A DNA stretch of 64,000 bases from Sphagnum compactum. Taxonomy: Eukaryota; Bryophyta; Sphagnopsida; Sphagnales. Within the stretch, counting starts at the first letter, position 1. Each line of letters opens with the position of its first letter. The stretch is from assembly GCA_965153455.1 (NCBI GenBank), contig OZ234498.1:18600001-18664000 (forward strand). Direction: 5' to 3'. The notes beneath the pieces were generated by a model. That model did no database searches. It saw nothing but the letters and a program-made list of their open reading frames with translations, and was not told the origin of the DNA. This document shows positions 33,455-44,855 of this stretch, one piece after another. A program made the position numbers and the translations under genes.

Positions 33455-34800
33455 TCATGGAGGACAAATTGTCATCTGGTACTGGCAACATGCCACAAAC
33501 TTGGCCAGGGCGACTATGTTCGTAGTTTGCATGAGCTCAACAAGAGTGCTAGTGTGGGTGAGGGGCAGGGCCGAACAAAAGCGTTCCCTAACTTTCTATG
33601 TATTTGGACAAACAAGAAGCAAATGCTCTTCATTTTCAACCTTCCCCAAATCGCAGCCTCTACAAAGCCTCTCTACGTATGGCACGCCCTTCCACGCACC
33701 TAACACTACCTCAAGCTGCATGTTGCCACACCGAAACCGGGCCAGAACTTTCCGCAACTGAACACAGCTGATGTCACACAAGTAGCTGTCGCTCTCGTAC
33801 GACATACCCTTGAAGCGCAAGTATCTTGTCTGCACGTTGGTCCTGATCTCGCAGTTGGTAAAAAGCTTTTCAATGTAAGCCAACCGCAATATCGCAAGCG
33901 AGTAAAACCTTTCAACGTGTGGCAAATGTTGGCCTGGGAAGTGCCAGGTTTCGATTACTAAGACAAGGTTAGCATCCTGAAATAGCTTTAATATTTGCAC
34001 CCCCGTTTCCAGTTTATTTACACCACCCCTGTGCATGTTCCATAATACCATGCATAGGTCTCTCTGGTCCCCGTGCCCCTAGATAGAAGAGGGCGAGCAA
34101 ATCTGAGTGCCGTTGATGAAGAGTTCGATTGCGCGTCAAAAGGCACGCTTGCCTGCCGCCTTAGCCTCCTTAAATAGCAGCCATAGCTTCGACTTGAGCG
34201 CCTGCTGCGCAGGCGAGAGGGCCCTCGTCTAGGCCTAGTTTGGTCCCTGCCAGGCCTTTGCGCCCTCGCAGCGCGACTTAGCGGTCTTCGTTCATTGCGA
34301 ATTTGAACAGCACTGCACCAGGGCGTGTGCACGCTGCCGAGGTGGAGGCTCACGCAGTCATAGGCTACTGCCGCATGGCGGCGACGACCTTGGCGCGTAG
34401 CTTCATTTGCCCTTGCAACAGCTCTATGTTGAGCCGCTGCACCAGCTCCTTCTCGGTCTCGCCCTCCTTGGCCTCAAAGCCCGTGAGGCGTAGGTTGAGC
34501 TTGCACTCCTCCTGTTTGGGTGTGTCGGCGAGGGTCTCCACAATCCGGTTGACCACCTGGCGCACGTTCTTGGCCATCACTATGGTCCACTTGGGCTCCT
34601 CTGCAGAAGCAGCCTTGGCTGTGACAGCCTCGGTCGCCTTACGCTCCATCAATTGGTTAACTGCAAGGTTGCTAGCGACCGCAAGAGACACAATATTCTC
34701 GATGGCCGCCTCCATCTTGGACAGCCACGCGTCAACAGGTGAGATGTCGATCTTGAGGCCCACGACTAACCAGTGCCTGGCCAGGGCTGCCTGGTAGACC
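33455..34800 (-). mobile_element. LINE (L1-type) non-LTR retrotransposon, internally deleted
   Basis: On the minus strand, 34365-34763 encodes an ORF1-like piece with LNLRLTGFEAKEGETEKELV, an L1 ORF1 RNA-binding-type segment. Below it (34060-34350) a frame with several stops continues ORF1 (LSPAQQALKSKLWLLFKEAK). From 34051 a single open frame starts like an ORF2 endonuclease (VLWNMHRGGVNKLE, VLVIETWHFPGQHLPH) and runs straight into the C-terminal zinc-binding end of a LINE reverse transcriptase (RFRCGNMQLEVVLGAWKGVP, LCRGCDLGKVENEEHLLLVC). After one stop near 33605 the frame continues to about 33455. The whole reverse transcriptase and most of the endonuclease are missing. The block is GC-rich relative to its surroundings. 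No poly(A) tail or target duplication was delimited. Confidence 0.8.
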
Positions 34801-34959
34801 GCTAAGGGTGCATTGTGTGGATTACTACCCCCACAATAAACTAGAGGTATTTATTGACAGTGATTTTGCTTTGTGGTTAATTTTCATTGTTGGGCAAAAA
34901 CATTTGTTTGAGAAAAAATTGTCTTTCAAGCCAAAAAAATGCACTGACCACTTATGGAG

Positions 34960-35139
34960 CTCTTTATGTTAAGGAACATATCCTAGGGGGTCCCAATTTC
35001 TGTCCTAATTCGTTCTCTAGTAACTTAAAGGACCTTACCTATTGATTCAACAGGTATTTAGGTCCTATTGAATGGCAGAATCAACCAGGGCTAATTTTGC
35101 CATTTCCTACCTACCTACTTTAGTTGACAACCTACCTAT
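34960..35139. repeat. Degenerate edge of the 58-bp array
   Basis: TTAAGGAACATATCCTAGGG, TTCTCTAGTAACTTAAAGGA and CCTTACCTAT appear in the same order as parts of the 58-bp unit that follows, suggesting an older, decayed part of the array. Confidence 0.45.
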
Positions 35140-35603
35140 GGACCTTACTAGTACTAAGGAACATGCCCAATAGGGACATTCTCTAGAACCTACCTAAGGA
35201 CCTTAGTAGTACTAAGGGACATGCCCAATAGGGACATTCTTTAGAACCTACCTAAGGACCTTAATAGTACTAAGGAACATGCCCAATAGGGACATTCTCT
35301 AGAACCTACCTAAGGACATTAATAGTACTAAGGAACATGCCCAATAGGGACATTCTCTAGAACCTACCTATGGACCTTAATAGTACTAAGGAACATGCCC
35401 ACTGGGGACATTCTCTAGAACCTACCTATGGACCTTAATAGCACTAATGAACATGCCCACTGGGGACATTCTCTAGAACCTACCTATGGACCTTAATAGC
35501 ACTAATGAACATGCCCACTGGGGACATTCTCTAGAACCTACCTATGGACCTTAATAGCACTAATGAACATGCCCACTAGAGGCATTCTCTAGAACATTGG
35601 GTA
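35140..35603. repeat. 58-bp tandem repeat, 8 copies
   Basis: Eight units start at 35140 and then every 58 bp. Unit parts in order: GGACCTTAATAGTACTAAGG, AACATGCCCAATAGGGACAT, TCTCTAGAACCTACCTAA. Units 1-4 carry CCCAATAGGG; units 5-7 carry CCCACTGGGG; units 6-8 share AGCACTAATG. Unit 8 ends differently. Variants are blocked rather than mixed, as expected from stepwise local duplication. No open frame spans it. Confidence 0.95.
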
Positions 35604-38600
35604 TTTCCTTTCACACCACAGTTATGGGATTTATGGGCCACCAAGAGCCAAAGCCAAAAAGCATTCATTCTGATGGTTGAAAAAGATTCAGTTTTTGCAC
35701 ACTAACCCAACTTTTTGAGTGAGTACATTGGGGGCACCACCCCTGAGCTAAGCAAAAAGAGTATCTAAGCTCATGTAGGTAATGAATGGAGCTAGTGAAT
35801 TGAACCACCAACCTCCTCCCCAAAAGTATGTGAACACAGCCAGTAGGTTAAGAAGGAAATAAAGACCAACTAACTGAAAAACAAAATTAATAAAAAAGTA
35901 ATCAACCTGATTCTCTACTACTCTTCAGATGAAACAGGCTTCTTTTGCTGCATGTGTAAAAATTAAGCTTTTTTTTTTTCTTTTTTTTTTTTCCAATAAC
36001 CAACTGAAATACACAGGCAGATGCTGCTGTTACTACGGTACTTAATAAAATCTTAGAAAATATCGGGCTCTCAAAAAGAGTAACAAGAGTGAAATACCCA
36101 CAAAGGTCCCACCCGTTCAAAAATATGATCGAAACCGTTTCATCACATTAGTATCATCATCGTTTCGTCAGTTTTAGGACACAAGCTTTTGACTTGTGTG
36201 TGGCATGAAAAACAAAGAAAAAAAACCAACAATTCCTCAACTCCTGCGTGCCTTTGGGCTCTTTTAAGGTCCATTATGCACACACACTTGGCTCGCATAT
36301 ACTTTGCCACATGGCCAATGCAAATTAGAAAATTTGGGCCACTAACTTGTGAAGTTTTTTGGCCACGCGTACAATTGTGCGGTAAGATTTATCATAAGTT
36401 TTGCACTAATAGAGAGAGATTCAAGCAAATTTGATGAAAACCCACCACCGTCTTGCCCATATTGGGGCCCCACTTTCACCCCTCCCTCGTGAATTTTTAT
36501 GAAGTAAAGTGTTTTTTTTCGGTTTCTTTTCATAGGATCCGTCTGATCGGTCAATGATTCTCTCTGTCTTTGTGTCTTTCCCTTCTTAGACTTTGGCTTT
36601 TTGGAACAGTTGGGACGAAACTCTCGTATTTGACTGGATGGTTATGATATTTGTAGGTTTGGTGTTGAATGGGTGGCCCGCTCGCCACTCAACAGTTAAC
36701 ATGCTTCATACTGTTGTGCTACGTGCACTTATGATGTGGAAAAAGGGTTTTGCTTTTCTTTTTCAAACCCAACAAGTAACTTTGGGCCATCCCCCGCCCC
36801 TCATCGCCCCCCTTCCCTCCCCTCCCCTTTGCCCCCAAATGGCATGACGGCTTAGCCCTCACTACCTACTAGTCTCTAGTGCGGCGGAAGAATGAACAAG
36901 AATGAGTGCACAAAGAAAAAGAGAGAGGGAGAGAGAGAAAGAATGAAAGAGCACACTTCAATGCCCTCAATTAACTTATTACAAACCGCCGGACTCGTAG
37001 GCTTTGCACATGGGTTTTTAGGCCATACTTGACCACCCACAAGCGGTGAATCCCAATTTGTTGTGGGAAAAGGTCTGCATGTGATCTGGCAGCAACGTAG
37101 ATAGAATTTGCTTTAATTTGTGGCTTGTGTGGCATCAGATGGGTGACTTTGTGCCACTTGGCACAATCAAACGATCCGCATGTGGTCAATCAAGCCAACA
37201 AAAAAAAACAAGCCCATTGATTATGGAGCACTTTCTTTTTACACTTTCAAATTTTTGTATTAAATTATTTGCTGGTAGTAAGAAATATAAGTGAAATAAG
37301 GAATTCTTAAAGGAAAGGGAAAAAAATCAAATCAAATCTATACTACAAGGTCAATTTTGCACAAAAGGAGCACATACTAAAAGCACAAAAATGCTGAATT
37401 CATTTCACCGTTGGCACGTAACATGTGACAAATTGAAAACCTAGTTCCAGCGGTGCACTGGGGTGCATGCTGGTCGGCTGTGCATAAATGCACACAAACG
37501 GTGAGCGGTTCTATGATCACAAAACTGAGAGGGCAAAATCTAACAAAATAAAAATTTCCATTTGGCTAGGTGGATTCATGAAAAATCATACATCCGATCA
37601 AAATTATACTTAATCTAACCTTGCCTTTGGGGCTCTTTATTTCATTCTAACTTTCTTGTGCCTCTAAGTGTTGGGTATTTGCAAAACAAGCAAATTTTCA
37701 TTGAAATAGGTTTCAATATTTGCTGAATGGTTATAATTTATAACAATAGCGACGACAACAGTGAAAGCAAATTAAAAAACTCTAGATGAAGCTCTTTTTA
37801 TCACCAACATTCCGAGAACAAAGAGATTCAAATCACTTTTTAATGTTAATACTTTTTTATCAAAAAAATCATTGCCACAAATGAAAGACTTTGTTGTGAT
37901 TTTAGTGTTTTGATCTCACCATGGGCTCACTCCCCCTTTTACGAGAAAATTGTGGCTCTTGTTGTTGAGTCCTTTCTTTCTATTGGGAATAATAGAATTT
38001 CGACTAAAGTGAACATATGTGGCAAAACCAACTAGGCCATGGGTGAACCAGCAGCACCTAGACTTGTACCATGATAAACACTCCAATTTTTTGCCTTGGT
38101 TTGTAACATTTATAAGTTTGCAGTCCTTAGACTAAATCCGGGTCTCAGCGTCTCCTTGTCTCAAAATTTAACATTTCTCAGATTAAATGTAACCTCCAGG
38201 ATAAATAAATAAATAATAAAAAATCACTCAGCAAGGGAACAAGAGAAAAAAAGAAAGGATCAAAGTTCAAACAAAAAAATCACACCCAAACACGCAGAAT
38301 GCACAATGAGAAGCCCTAAGAGAAGAAATCAAGAAACCTAAGACCTAAACCCATCATCAGTAGCAAAAAGCAAGTTGTTGTGCAAGGCGATGAGCGAAAA
38401 ACCTGGAAGGACACCAAGCCTAAAAGAGGCCTCACCAGCAACCACAACTGCCCAACTTTCAAGGAGGACTCACTCAAGAAGGTGAAGGTCAGGGAAGGTG
38501 CTAGTCCACAAAGTTAGGCTATGACCCATCCATGATGGCCATTTTCCCTTTTGCCTGACTTCAACTTTTGCCACCTTCTGATGATTCAAATTGGAGCATG

Positions 38601-39348
38601 AATAAGGTGCAGGTTAATCCTATCCGTTTGTGATTTTATTTATTTATTTTATTTATTTTGATTTTGTGATGTAGCCATGCTGGTTGATCATCAACCAGAT
38701 GATTTATGCATATTTGGCTATAGACCAGATATGATTTTCTCTCCTCCCCCGGCCACACCCCCAAACCCTGATTTTATCTGTAAAAGTTACACAAAAATGT
38801 AGTGTGGAACAAGTGCCCTTATTCTATGCATTGTATGCTCCAAACTTCTTGTCATGGCACCATTCTGATGGGAATGACTAGTTTGAATCAACAACTCCAA
38901 TCATGAATATATTATAAATCTTCAGATAAACATGCAATATGTTGTAGATCATTTCACAGTTCACAACCGTCCCTCAAAAGAATCTTGACACTCTGATTGG
39001 CTGTTAGGTCACAAGTTACAACTCACAACCTCCGATTCTGTTTCATTAACGACCTACTAGTTACAGCATAAGGTATCACCCTAGGCTCTCATTGGCCCAA
39101 TGATTCCATAACCCTTTGATGTTTCAATGAAAATCTCATAACCATGATCTCCATGGATGAAAAGAGGGCTCACACGGGATGGTTGTGTTCAGTAAGGAAC
39201 AAGAGTGTTACCATGAATAGGCTTGACATTCATGCATCTCTAGGAGTATTCATGGTAACCTCTGCGCTCTTGCCGGCTACCATGCATAACCGCGAATAAC
39301 CTCAAGACTCATATGTAAGTTATTTGCAAATTTTAGAGACACATGAGC
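35604..39348. other. Gene-free region
   Basis: No supported gene. Noted inside: a T-rich run at 35969-35993, a purine (GA) tract at 36915-36950, and a near-perfect palindrome CTGGTTGATCATCAACCAG at about 38680-38698. Confidence 0.45.
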
Positions 39349-39508
39349 CACCCAGACTATTTACGATTACATGTGCACTCTTGCTGGTTACCTAGCTTAT
39401 CAACCACCCAGACTATTCACGATAACATGTGCACTCTTGCTGGTTACCTAGCTTATCAACCACCCAGACTATTCACGATAACATGTGCACTCTTGCTGGT
39501 TACCTAGT
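39349..39508. repeat. 56-bp tandem repeat, 2.9 copies
   Basis: CCACCCAGACTATTCACGAT, AACATGTGCACTCTTGCTGG and TTACCTAGCTTATCAA repeat at about 39349, 39405 and 39461. A more diverged relative (TATTCATGGTAACCTCTGCG, CTCTTGCCGGCTAC) lies just upstream near 39246-39281. Confidence 0.9.
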
Positions 39509-41690
39509 CCATAAGTGCTTTGCAAGATGGAAGATCAAAAGTGAATATGAAGCTGTCTCACTTGGAAGTACTTGTATCGATGTTCATCATTTTTCCAACT
39601 TTCGCTTAGTGGAAGACTCCAAGTAACACATGCTCGAAATATTCCACAGACAAGGGGCCCCAAATGTACCTGATGACACTATTGTGTTCAATATATACAA
39701 TTTAGATTATGTCAGGGTATTCATGTTCTAGACAATAGTTTGACAACATGAAATAAACCAAACCGTAGTGGTTGGCACTTGTTCACACACAATCCCTGCA
39801 TGCTTTCTTCAATGTGAAAATATGGACTTTTTGTGTGTGAGAAAAGCCCTTTCAACACCCCCCCAACACCCACCCCCCCCCAAACTTCAAGTACTTCATA
39901 ATTCTGCTGGGCAAGGTGGCCAATGCACAGCAGGTACATTCTGGTGAAATCATATCCATGCACAGAAAAAGTAGTTCCCAACTCTTCCGAATGTGCGGCA
40001 CGTTGATGCAATTGTGACGACATATGTGATTTTCACACCCTATTTTTCAAAAGGAAATTTTGCAGAGGTTGTTCTTTTTGGCAAGCCATGGGTCTTAAGT
40101 AATATTGTTGCAAATTTTTTTTCATTGTCTGTACTTAGCCTGATTCATAATTTTCTATAAAAATAATGAAGGATGATGCCTAGACACATTTGGAGCTGTG
40201 AGTTATGCACATTTTTTTGAGTATGTAATGGAGATTTAAGAAGCATAAACAATGTCCGTTACACAATCAAAATGTGGATAATTCATTCATGGGCCCAAAT
40301 GTGTTTTAGGCAGCAACAATATGTGTCTGGGCTTCATCAGACACATTTTAATTTGGGCAATTGGGCAGGAATGGAGAAAAGAAATGTAGCTACTCATTTA
40401 TTGCAGGAGTTTACTGTTGTTTTAATTATTATTTATTATAAAAAATTTAAAACTTCATCATTGTGCTACCAATTCTGCACTGCAAAAGCTTCCAATATTT
40501 TATATATGTTGAATTCACTCTTTCGGGTAGTAATTTGCATGTGTAGTGAAATCATGAATATTATCATGCCTGCTTTCTTGTCACTTCTTCCTTTGAACCA
40601 ACACCCCTAGTGGCCCCATGGATGAGGGTAAGAATTTCAAAAAAACAAATTGGGTTGCTTTTAAATATAATATCTTATGTATTTAGTTAATTTTGGACTT
40701 TTAACATTCTTGACTTAATGATTAAATTTTTTTTTGATTTAGGGATCACCAACTAATGTAACAATAAATATTTATAATGTTTTCTCATTAGATGATTGAA
40801 CAAGTAAATGTTAAGAATGTTTTGCCTCAATTTAAAAAGAAAAACCTAATCCCAACCAACAAGTTAATTTTTTAAAAATCTAACAGTTTAATTTAGAATC
40901 AATTAAATACTTGACATCCTTATACTAAATCAAGGTAATGAGTCTAAATTTGACATTTCTCTCTTGCTCAAGAAGGTGAAGGTACTAGTAGTGTAGATGT
41001 CGGTTCACCTTGGGCTCTTCCTTTCACAAAAATGAGGGCTAAGATAGAGATACCAATAATGAATATATATTAGGAAAGACATTTTTTCATTCAATAATTT
41101 CTCCCTTGAAAAATAAGAGGTTTAAAAACTCCATCCAAGTGGAATCATATTTAATAGACATTTTTTTACAATTACTCATAAACTTTTGAAAGGATAACCC
41201 AATTTTTTCATGAGGTTAATACAATGAATGGTGACTCAACAACCTTTAACTCAAGGTTCTTAATATTGTTAAGTCATGTACCTAATATCAAAGCCACATG
41301 TGCCAAAAACGGGCGATTAATTGTTTCTCACTTAAATGAGGAGCATGAATTGTGCCAAAATTGAAAACTAAATATTGAAATAAAGGAAAAACAATTTACA
41401 AATGTGATAGGGATTCTTGCCATAAGTAGGTAGGGGGGATGTACATATTGCATGCTACAATAATATAGCCCAATATTTGGGCAATGCTAATGCTTCTTTT
41501 ATCCTTGGTTTGATAGCATTATCCATGTCTATCCATTGTAGTATCCATTATTACTTGCCCATCTTTATCTTGCTCTCTTTGTGCCACCTCCAGTTTGCTC
41601 ATTCCTAAACCTAACTACCATAGCCTCAATGGATGAAGGACAATAGCCTCCAAATTATTTTGGAGCATCGTACTTACTTAAAACCCATTT
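39509..41690. other. Gene-free region
   Basis: No supported gene. Open frames at 39721-40023 (minus) and 40272-40610 (plus) lack recognisable domains and splice context. Confidence 0.4.
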
Positions 41691-41693
41691 TTG

Positions 41694-41716
41694 AAAAAAA
41701 AAAAAAAAAAAAAAAA
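41694..41716. repeat. Poly(A) run
   Basis: A run of more than 20 A on the plus strand. It could be a retroposon tail or a simple slippage tract; I see no retroposon body directly before it. Confidence 0.7.
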
Positions 41717-41917
41717 ACACCACATTTGGGACTCCGATTTTAGCATTTATTTTTAAGACTCTTTTTCTAAATATTTAGACATGTTCTAAAAATCTATTCT
41801 CATTTAATGTTATATACTTGTTGGGATGTTAGCAACATTAGAAAATTGAAAAAAAAAAAAAAAACTTTTTAGTAGTATGTGACGGGCACCTTACCCTTAT
41901 TAATATTTCTTCCGCTA

Positions 41918-41976
41918 CAGAGGAGAGGCACCTTACCTTACATGCGCTCCGAGAAATAAGGTGCCTCCTCCTCTCT
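41918..41976. repeat. Inverted repeat (hairpin)
   Basis: GAGGAGAGGCACCTTAC (about 41920-41936) faces ATAAGGTGCCTCCTCCTC (about 41956-41973) across a short loop. Confidence 0.55.
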
Positions 41977-42018
41977 TTCTCATACGGAATCAGATGTGTT
42001 AAATTGTTACGAGATCTA

Positions 42019-42130
42019 TGTGGGATAAGGACCTCAAATCGGGCAGCTCTTGGGTCCCAATGACCAGCTGCCACCTCAAGCTGGGCAGTCATTCGAAGAA
42101 TGACCCCCATTTGAGGTTCTTATCCTACAC
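42019..42130. repeat. Long foldback sequence
   Basis: TGTGGGATAAGGACCTCAAA (42019-42038) pairs with the reverse complement of TTTGAGGTTCTTATCCTACA near 42109-42129, with few mismatches and about 70 bp between arms. The shape suits a small MITE or a microRNA-precursor-like hairpin; I cannot choose between them from sequence. Confidence 0.5.
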
Positions 42131-42789
42131 CTATTTAGCTCCATTGGTGTCACTTGTGAGCTGTCAATTGGCTCTGGCCCCAGGAAAAAAGAGAGTAGCG
42201 GATTTTTTTAAGGTTTAATTTTTTTGGGCTTGAACTTGGACCAATATGTAGGCGACAACTCGAATACTAGCTGCTGCACTTTGGAGACTCCATTTTTTTA
42301 ATAATCAATTTCATCTTGCACTCAAATATGACCTAAACCATCTTACACCATTTCATCAGTGGGTATTTTTATTTTTTTTTTTGGGGTTTTAAAAAAAATT
42401 GGTAATTTTTTTTAAATAGAAAAATTAGTCTAATCTCCAGTAGGAAAAAAAAAATCCCCAGATTTCTTTGTCAAAAAATTACCAAATTTCATCGGAAAAG
42501 AAAACCACTACTTCTTGTGAATTTTGGTTGAATTATGCGCCAAACACTAAACATGAGCAACAAATTAAATGGCCAAAGCCATGATATGAGCCCATCACCT
42601 GCTTGCTATATTTAAATGAACACAGCTACTCGGGTTTTTTTTTCCTTTTTTTTTTTTTGGTGGAATTTTTGCCAAATTTTGATCTAGTTAGTAAGAAATA
42701 TAAGAGGCCTGAAATTTTCTATTTTAAAAATATTTTTGAGCAACTAGCTAAATTTAGGGGGGGTTACCCCAAAATTTAGTGTAGACTTG

Positions 42790-43450
42790 GGAGGATAAAA
42801 CCTCAATGTTGTGTCTGAAACCCAACCCGATCAAGGGTATTTATTTTCACCTCTATTATTAACTTGGTGGGTGGGTGGGGGCGAGGGGGGTCCCAAAATT
42901 GGGTGCAGACTCGGGAGAATTGAAAAAAAAACTGCCACAGTGATGTTGGGAAAGAAGAGGATAAAATTAAATTTAATAATTAAATTCAGAACTTTAAAAG
43001 ATTAAATTAAATATTCCCACTTCAATGTTGGGTCTGGAGTCTGAAACCCAAGCAAAAGGGTATTTTATTTTCACCTCTACCATGGTGGGTAGTACCTTGG
43101 CACCTTTGACACACTAATTATATTATTTTGTGTGAAAAATGTTGAAATTTTCACCCCAGAAAAAAAATTGAAAAATATTGGAAACAACAACATATTCATT
43201 TTGTGAAGGAAAGAAAAAATAAGGGATATTCTATTTGACAAAGATGAAACCTTCAGATTTTATTTATTTAGTTATTATTTATTTTATTCTACCAACATAT
43301 ATGCATGTGTTGAAAGAAAATGCCCTTGATCTACTTATATAGTATTATTGATTAACTAAGGGTCCACTCCTATTTTGATTTTCAACCTCTACTGTAGTAA
43401 CCCTGGCAAAGCTTTGACACTAATACTATTTTTTTGCTTTTAAAAATGTT
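42790..43450. repeat. Diverged direct repeats including two ends of the 30.7-kb foldback family
   Basis: TCAATGTTGTGTCTGAAACC...GGGTATTTATTTTCACCTCT (42802-42855) recurs as TCAATGTTGGGTCTGGAGTC...GGGTATTTTATTTTCACCTC (43022-43078). AGTACCTTGGCACCTTTGAC followed by TAATTATATTATTTTGTG (from 43091), and a weaker copy from about 43395, match the inner right end of the foldback element at 30661-30870. Confidence 0.5.
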
Positions 43451-43459
43451 GAAAGTTTC

Positions 43460-44100
43460 CCCAGGAAAAAAAGAACACGAAGAAAAGAAAAACAAGTTTT
43501 TTCAAAGAAACAAAATTTTATGAAGGAAGGGAAAAGGGAGGATTTTTTTTGGTAATAATCAAAGAATATTTTATTGGTTAAAAATGATGGGAACTTCAAG
43601 TGTTTTCTTTTTGCATTGTGATGACTCAAATAAAAATTGAAAATTTTCCTTTTAGTGTAAATTCCCAAAAAAAAAGCTAAAAAAGTGAGAAAAGAAAAGA
43701 AGCCTAGGATGGAAACTTTTTAAAAAATTAACTATAAATAAAACTAGTTTGAACCCCGTGCCTAATGCACAGGTGTGTTATTTCAACAATGTTTGGTTCA
43801 TGTTTTAGTTTTTTTCTAAAACTTTTATCTTTTTTATTTTTTATTTTTATGTGTTTTCTGTTTTTATTATTATTTTGTATAATAAAAATAAAGTGTTTCT
43901 TTTTCGCTTTTGTATTTTTGATTATTTGGATGCAAGTTTGAAGTTTGGAGAAAGAAGACACACCTCATTCTTTTTCAAGTAGGGTTTTTCTTCATTATTA
44001 TAAGTTTTAAATACTATACAGGTAGCCTGACAGTAGTACTTAGTGATGAAGTAAGTAAAAGAAAGAGTCCACTCCTAGTTATTTAGTTTGTAGCTAGGGA
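43460..44100. other. AT-rich flank upstream of the sugar transporter gene
   Basis: No gene seen; low-complexity A/T runs give open frames with lysine and phenylalanine runs only. Confidence 0.5.
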
Positions 44101-44130
44101 AGTCCAATTATCCACACCACCAAAGAAAAA

Positions 44131-44168
44131 GGGAGGGGGGGGGGAGGAGTGGGGGGTCGGGGGTTGGG
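44131..44168 (+). promoter_or_regulatory. G-rich tract able to form a G-quadruplex, upstream of STP gene
   Basis: At least four G runs of three or more lie close together (GGGAGGGGGG..., GGGGGG, GGGGG, GGG). It lies about 60 bp before a TATATA box and about 700 bp before the STP start codon. A regulatory role is inference only. Confidence 0.45.
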
Positions 44169-44224
44169 AAATTCATGTCCAGTTTCTCACTCTAGACTAC
44201 TGGGGTTCTGAGCAGAGCAGCAAA

Positions 44225-44855
44225 TATATAGTGCAATCCAGATCTTCTTCCTTTGCATTCTGGTCTTTCAGACACAGTGCTGCAACCAGCCAGCTGCTGC
44301 AGCGCCAGCACCAGGACCACCCCCCCACCCCCCCCTCTCCCAATCACTACTGCACAAGCTTTGCTTTCTCTCTCTCTCTCTCTGTCTCTGTGTCTGGCCT
44401 CTGTCTCTCCCTCTCCTCTCCCTCAGCTTCCTGCTCTCTGTAGCTCTTTTTTTTTTTGGTTATATTTTAGAACTCTCTTTTTGTCTTTTGTTTTTTTTTT
44501 TTTGGGATTTTTTGGGTTTTTCCAACACTACCCACACCCCAAAGAAAAATTTGAGATTTCTGGTGAAGTATTTCAAAAGAAGTAGTAATATTTTTAATAG
44601 ATTCCAAGCTCTCTATGTCTCTTGATCATCTAGCTCTTCGTTGTCCAGGGCAAGAAGAAGGTGTTTCTTATTTTTGGGATTCTGGTTTTGCTCTTGGAGT
44701 TGAGTGAAGAAGAAGAAGAAGAAGTCTAGTTGTGTGTGTGTGTTTGTGTGTATTTTTTTTTGTTTCTTCTTCTTTGCTTCTACTAGTTTTTTGGGTTGGA
44801 GAGAGAGAGAGAGAGAGAGTAAGTAATTGTGTAGAATTGAAAGAAGGAAAAGAAA
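44225..44855 (+). promoter_or_regulatory. Putative core promoter and long 5' leader of the STP gene
   Basis: TATATA at 44225-44230 is a candidate TATA box. The following 600 bp carry a CT-rich tract (about 44362-44430), a GAA run (about 44706-44725) and a GA run (44800-44819). Such CT/GA tracts are common in plant 5' leaders. The start codon context is AGAAAATGGC, with A at -3 and G at +4. Confidence 0.5.

Noticed and set aside
33324-33761. 145-codon plus-strand frame
   Set aside because: Antisense of the LINE C-terminal coding sequence.
35141-35603. Array considered as CRISPR-like
   Set aside because: Units are contiguous with no unique spacers, and the genome is a plant.
35736-35830. tRNA-like boxes on the minus strand (TAGCTCAGGGGTGG and GGTTCAATTC)
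   Set aside because: The B-box-like word lies upstream of the A-box-like word on that strand, the reverse of tRNA order.
44231-44585. Open frames in the CT-rich leader of the STP gene
   Set aside because: Ser/Leu/Pro-rich by-products of the CT tract; they have no domain and precede a strong start codon.
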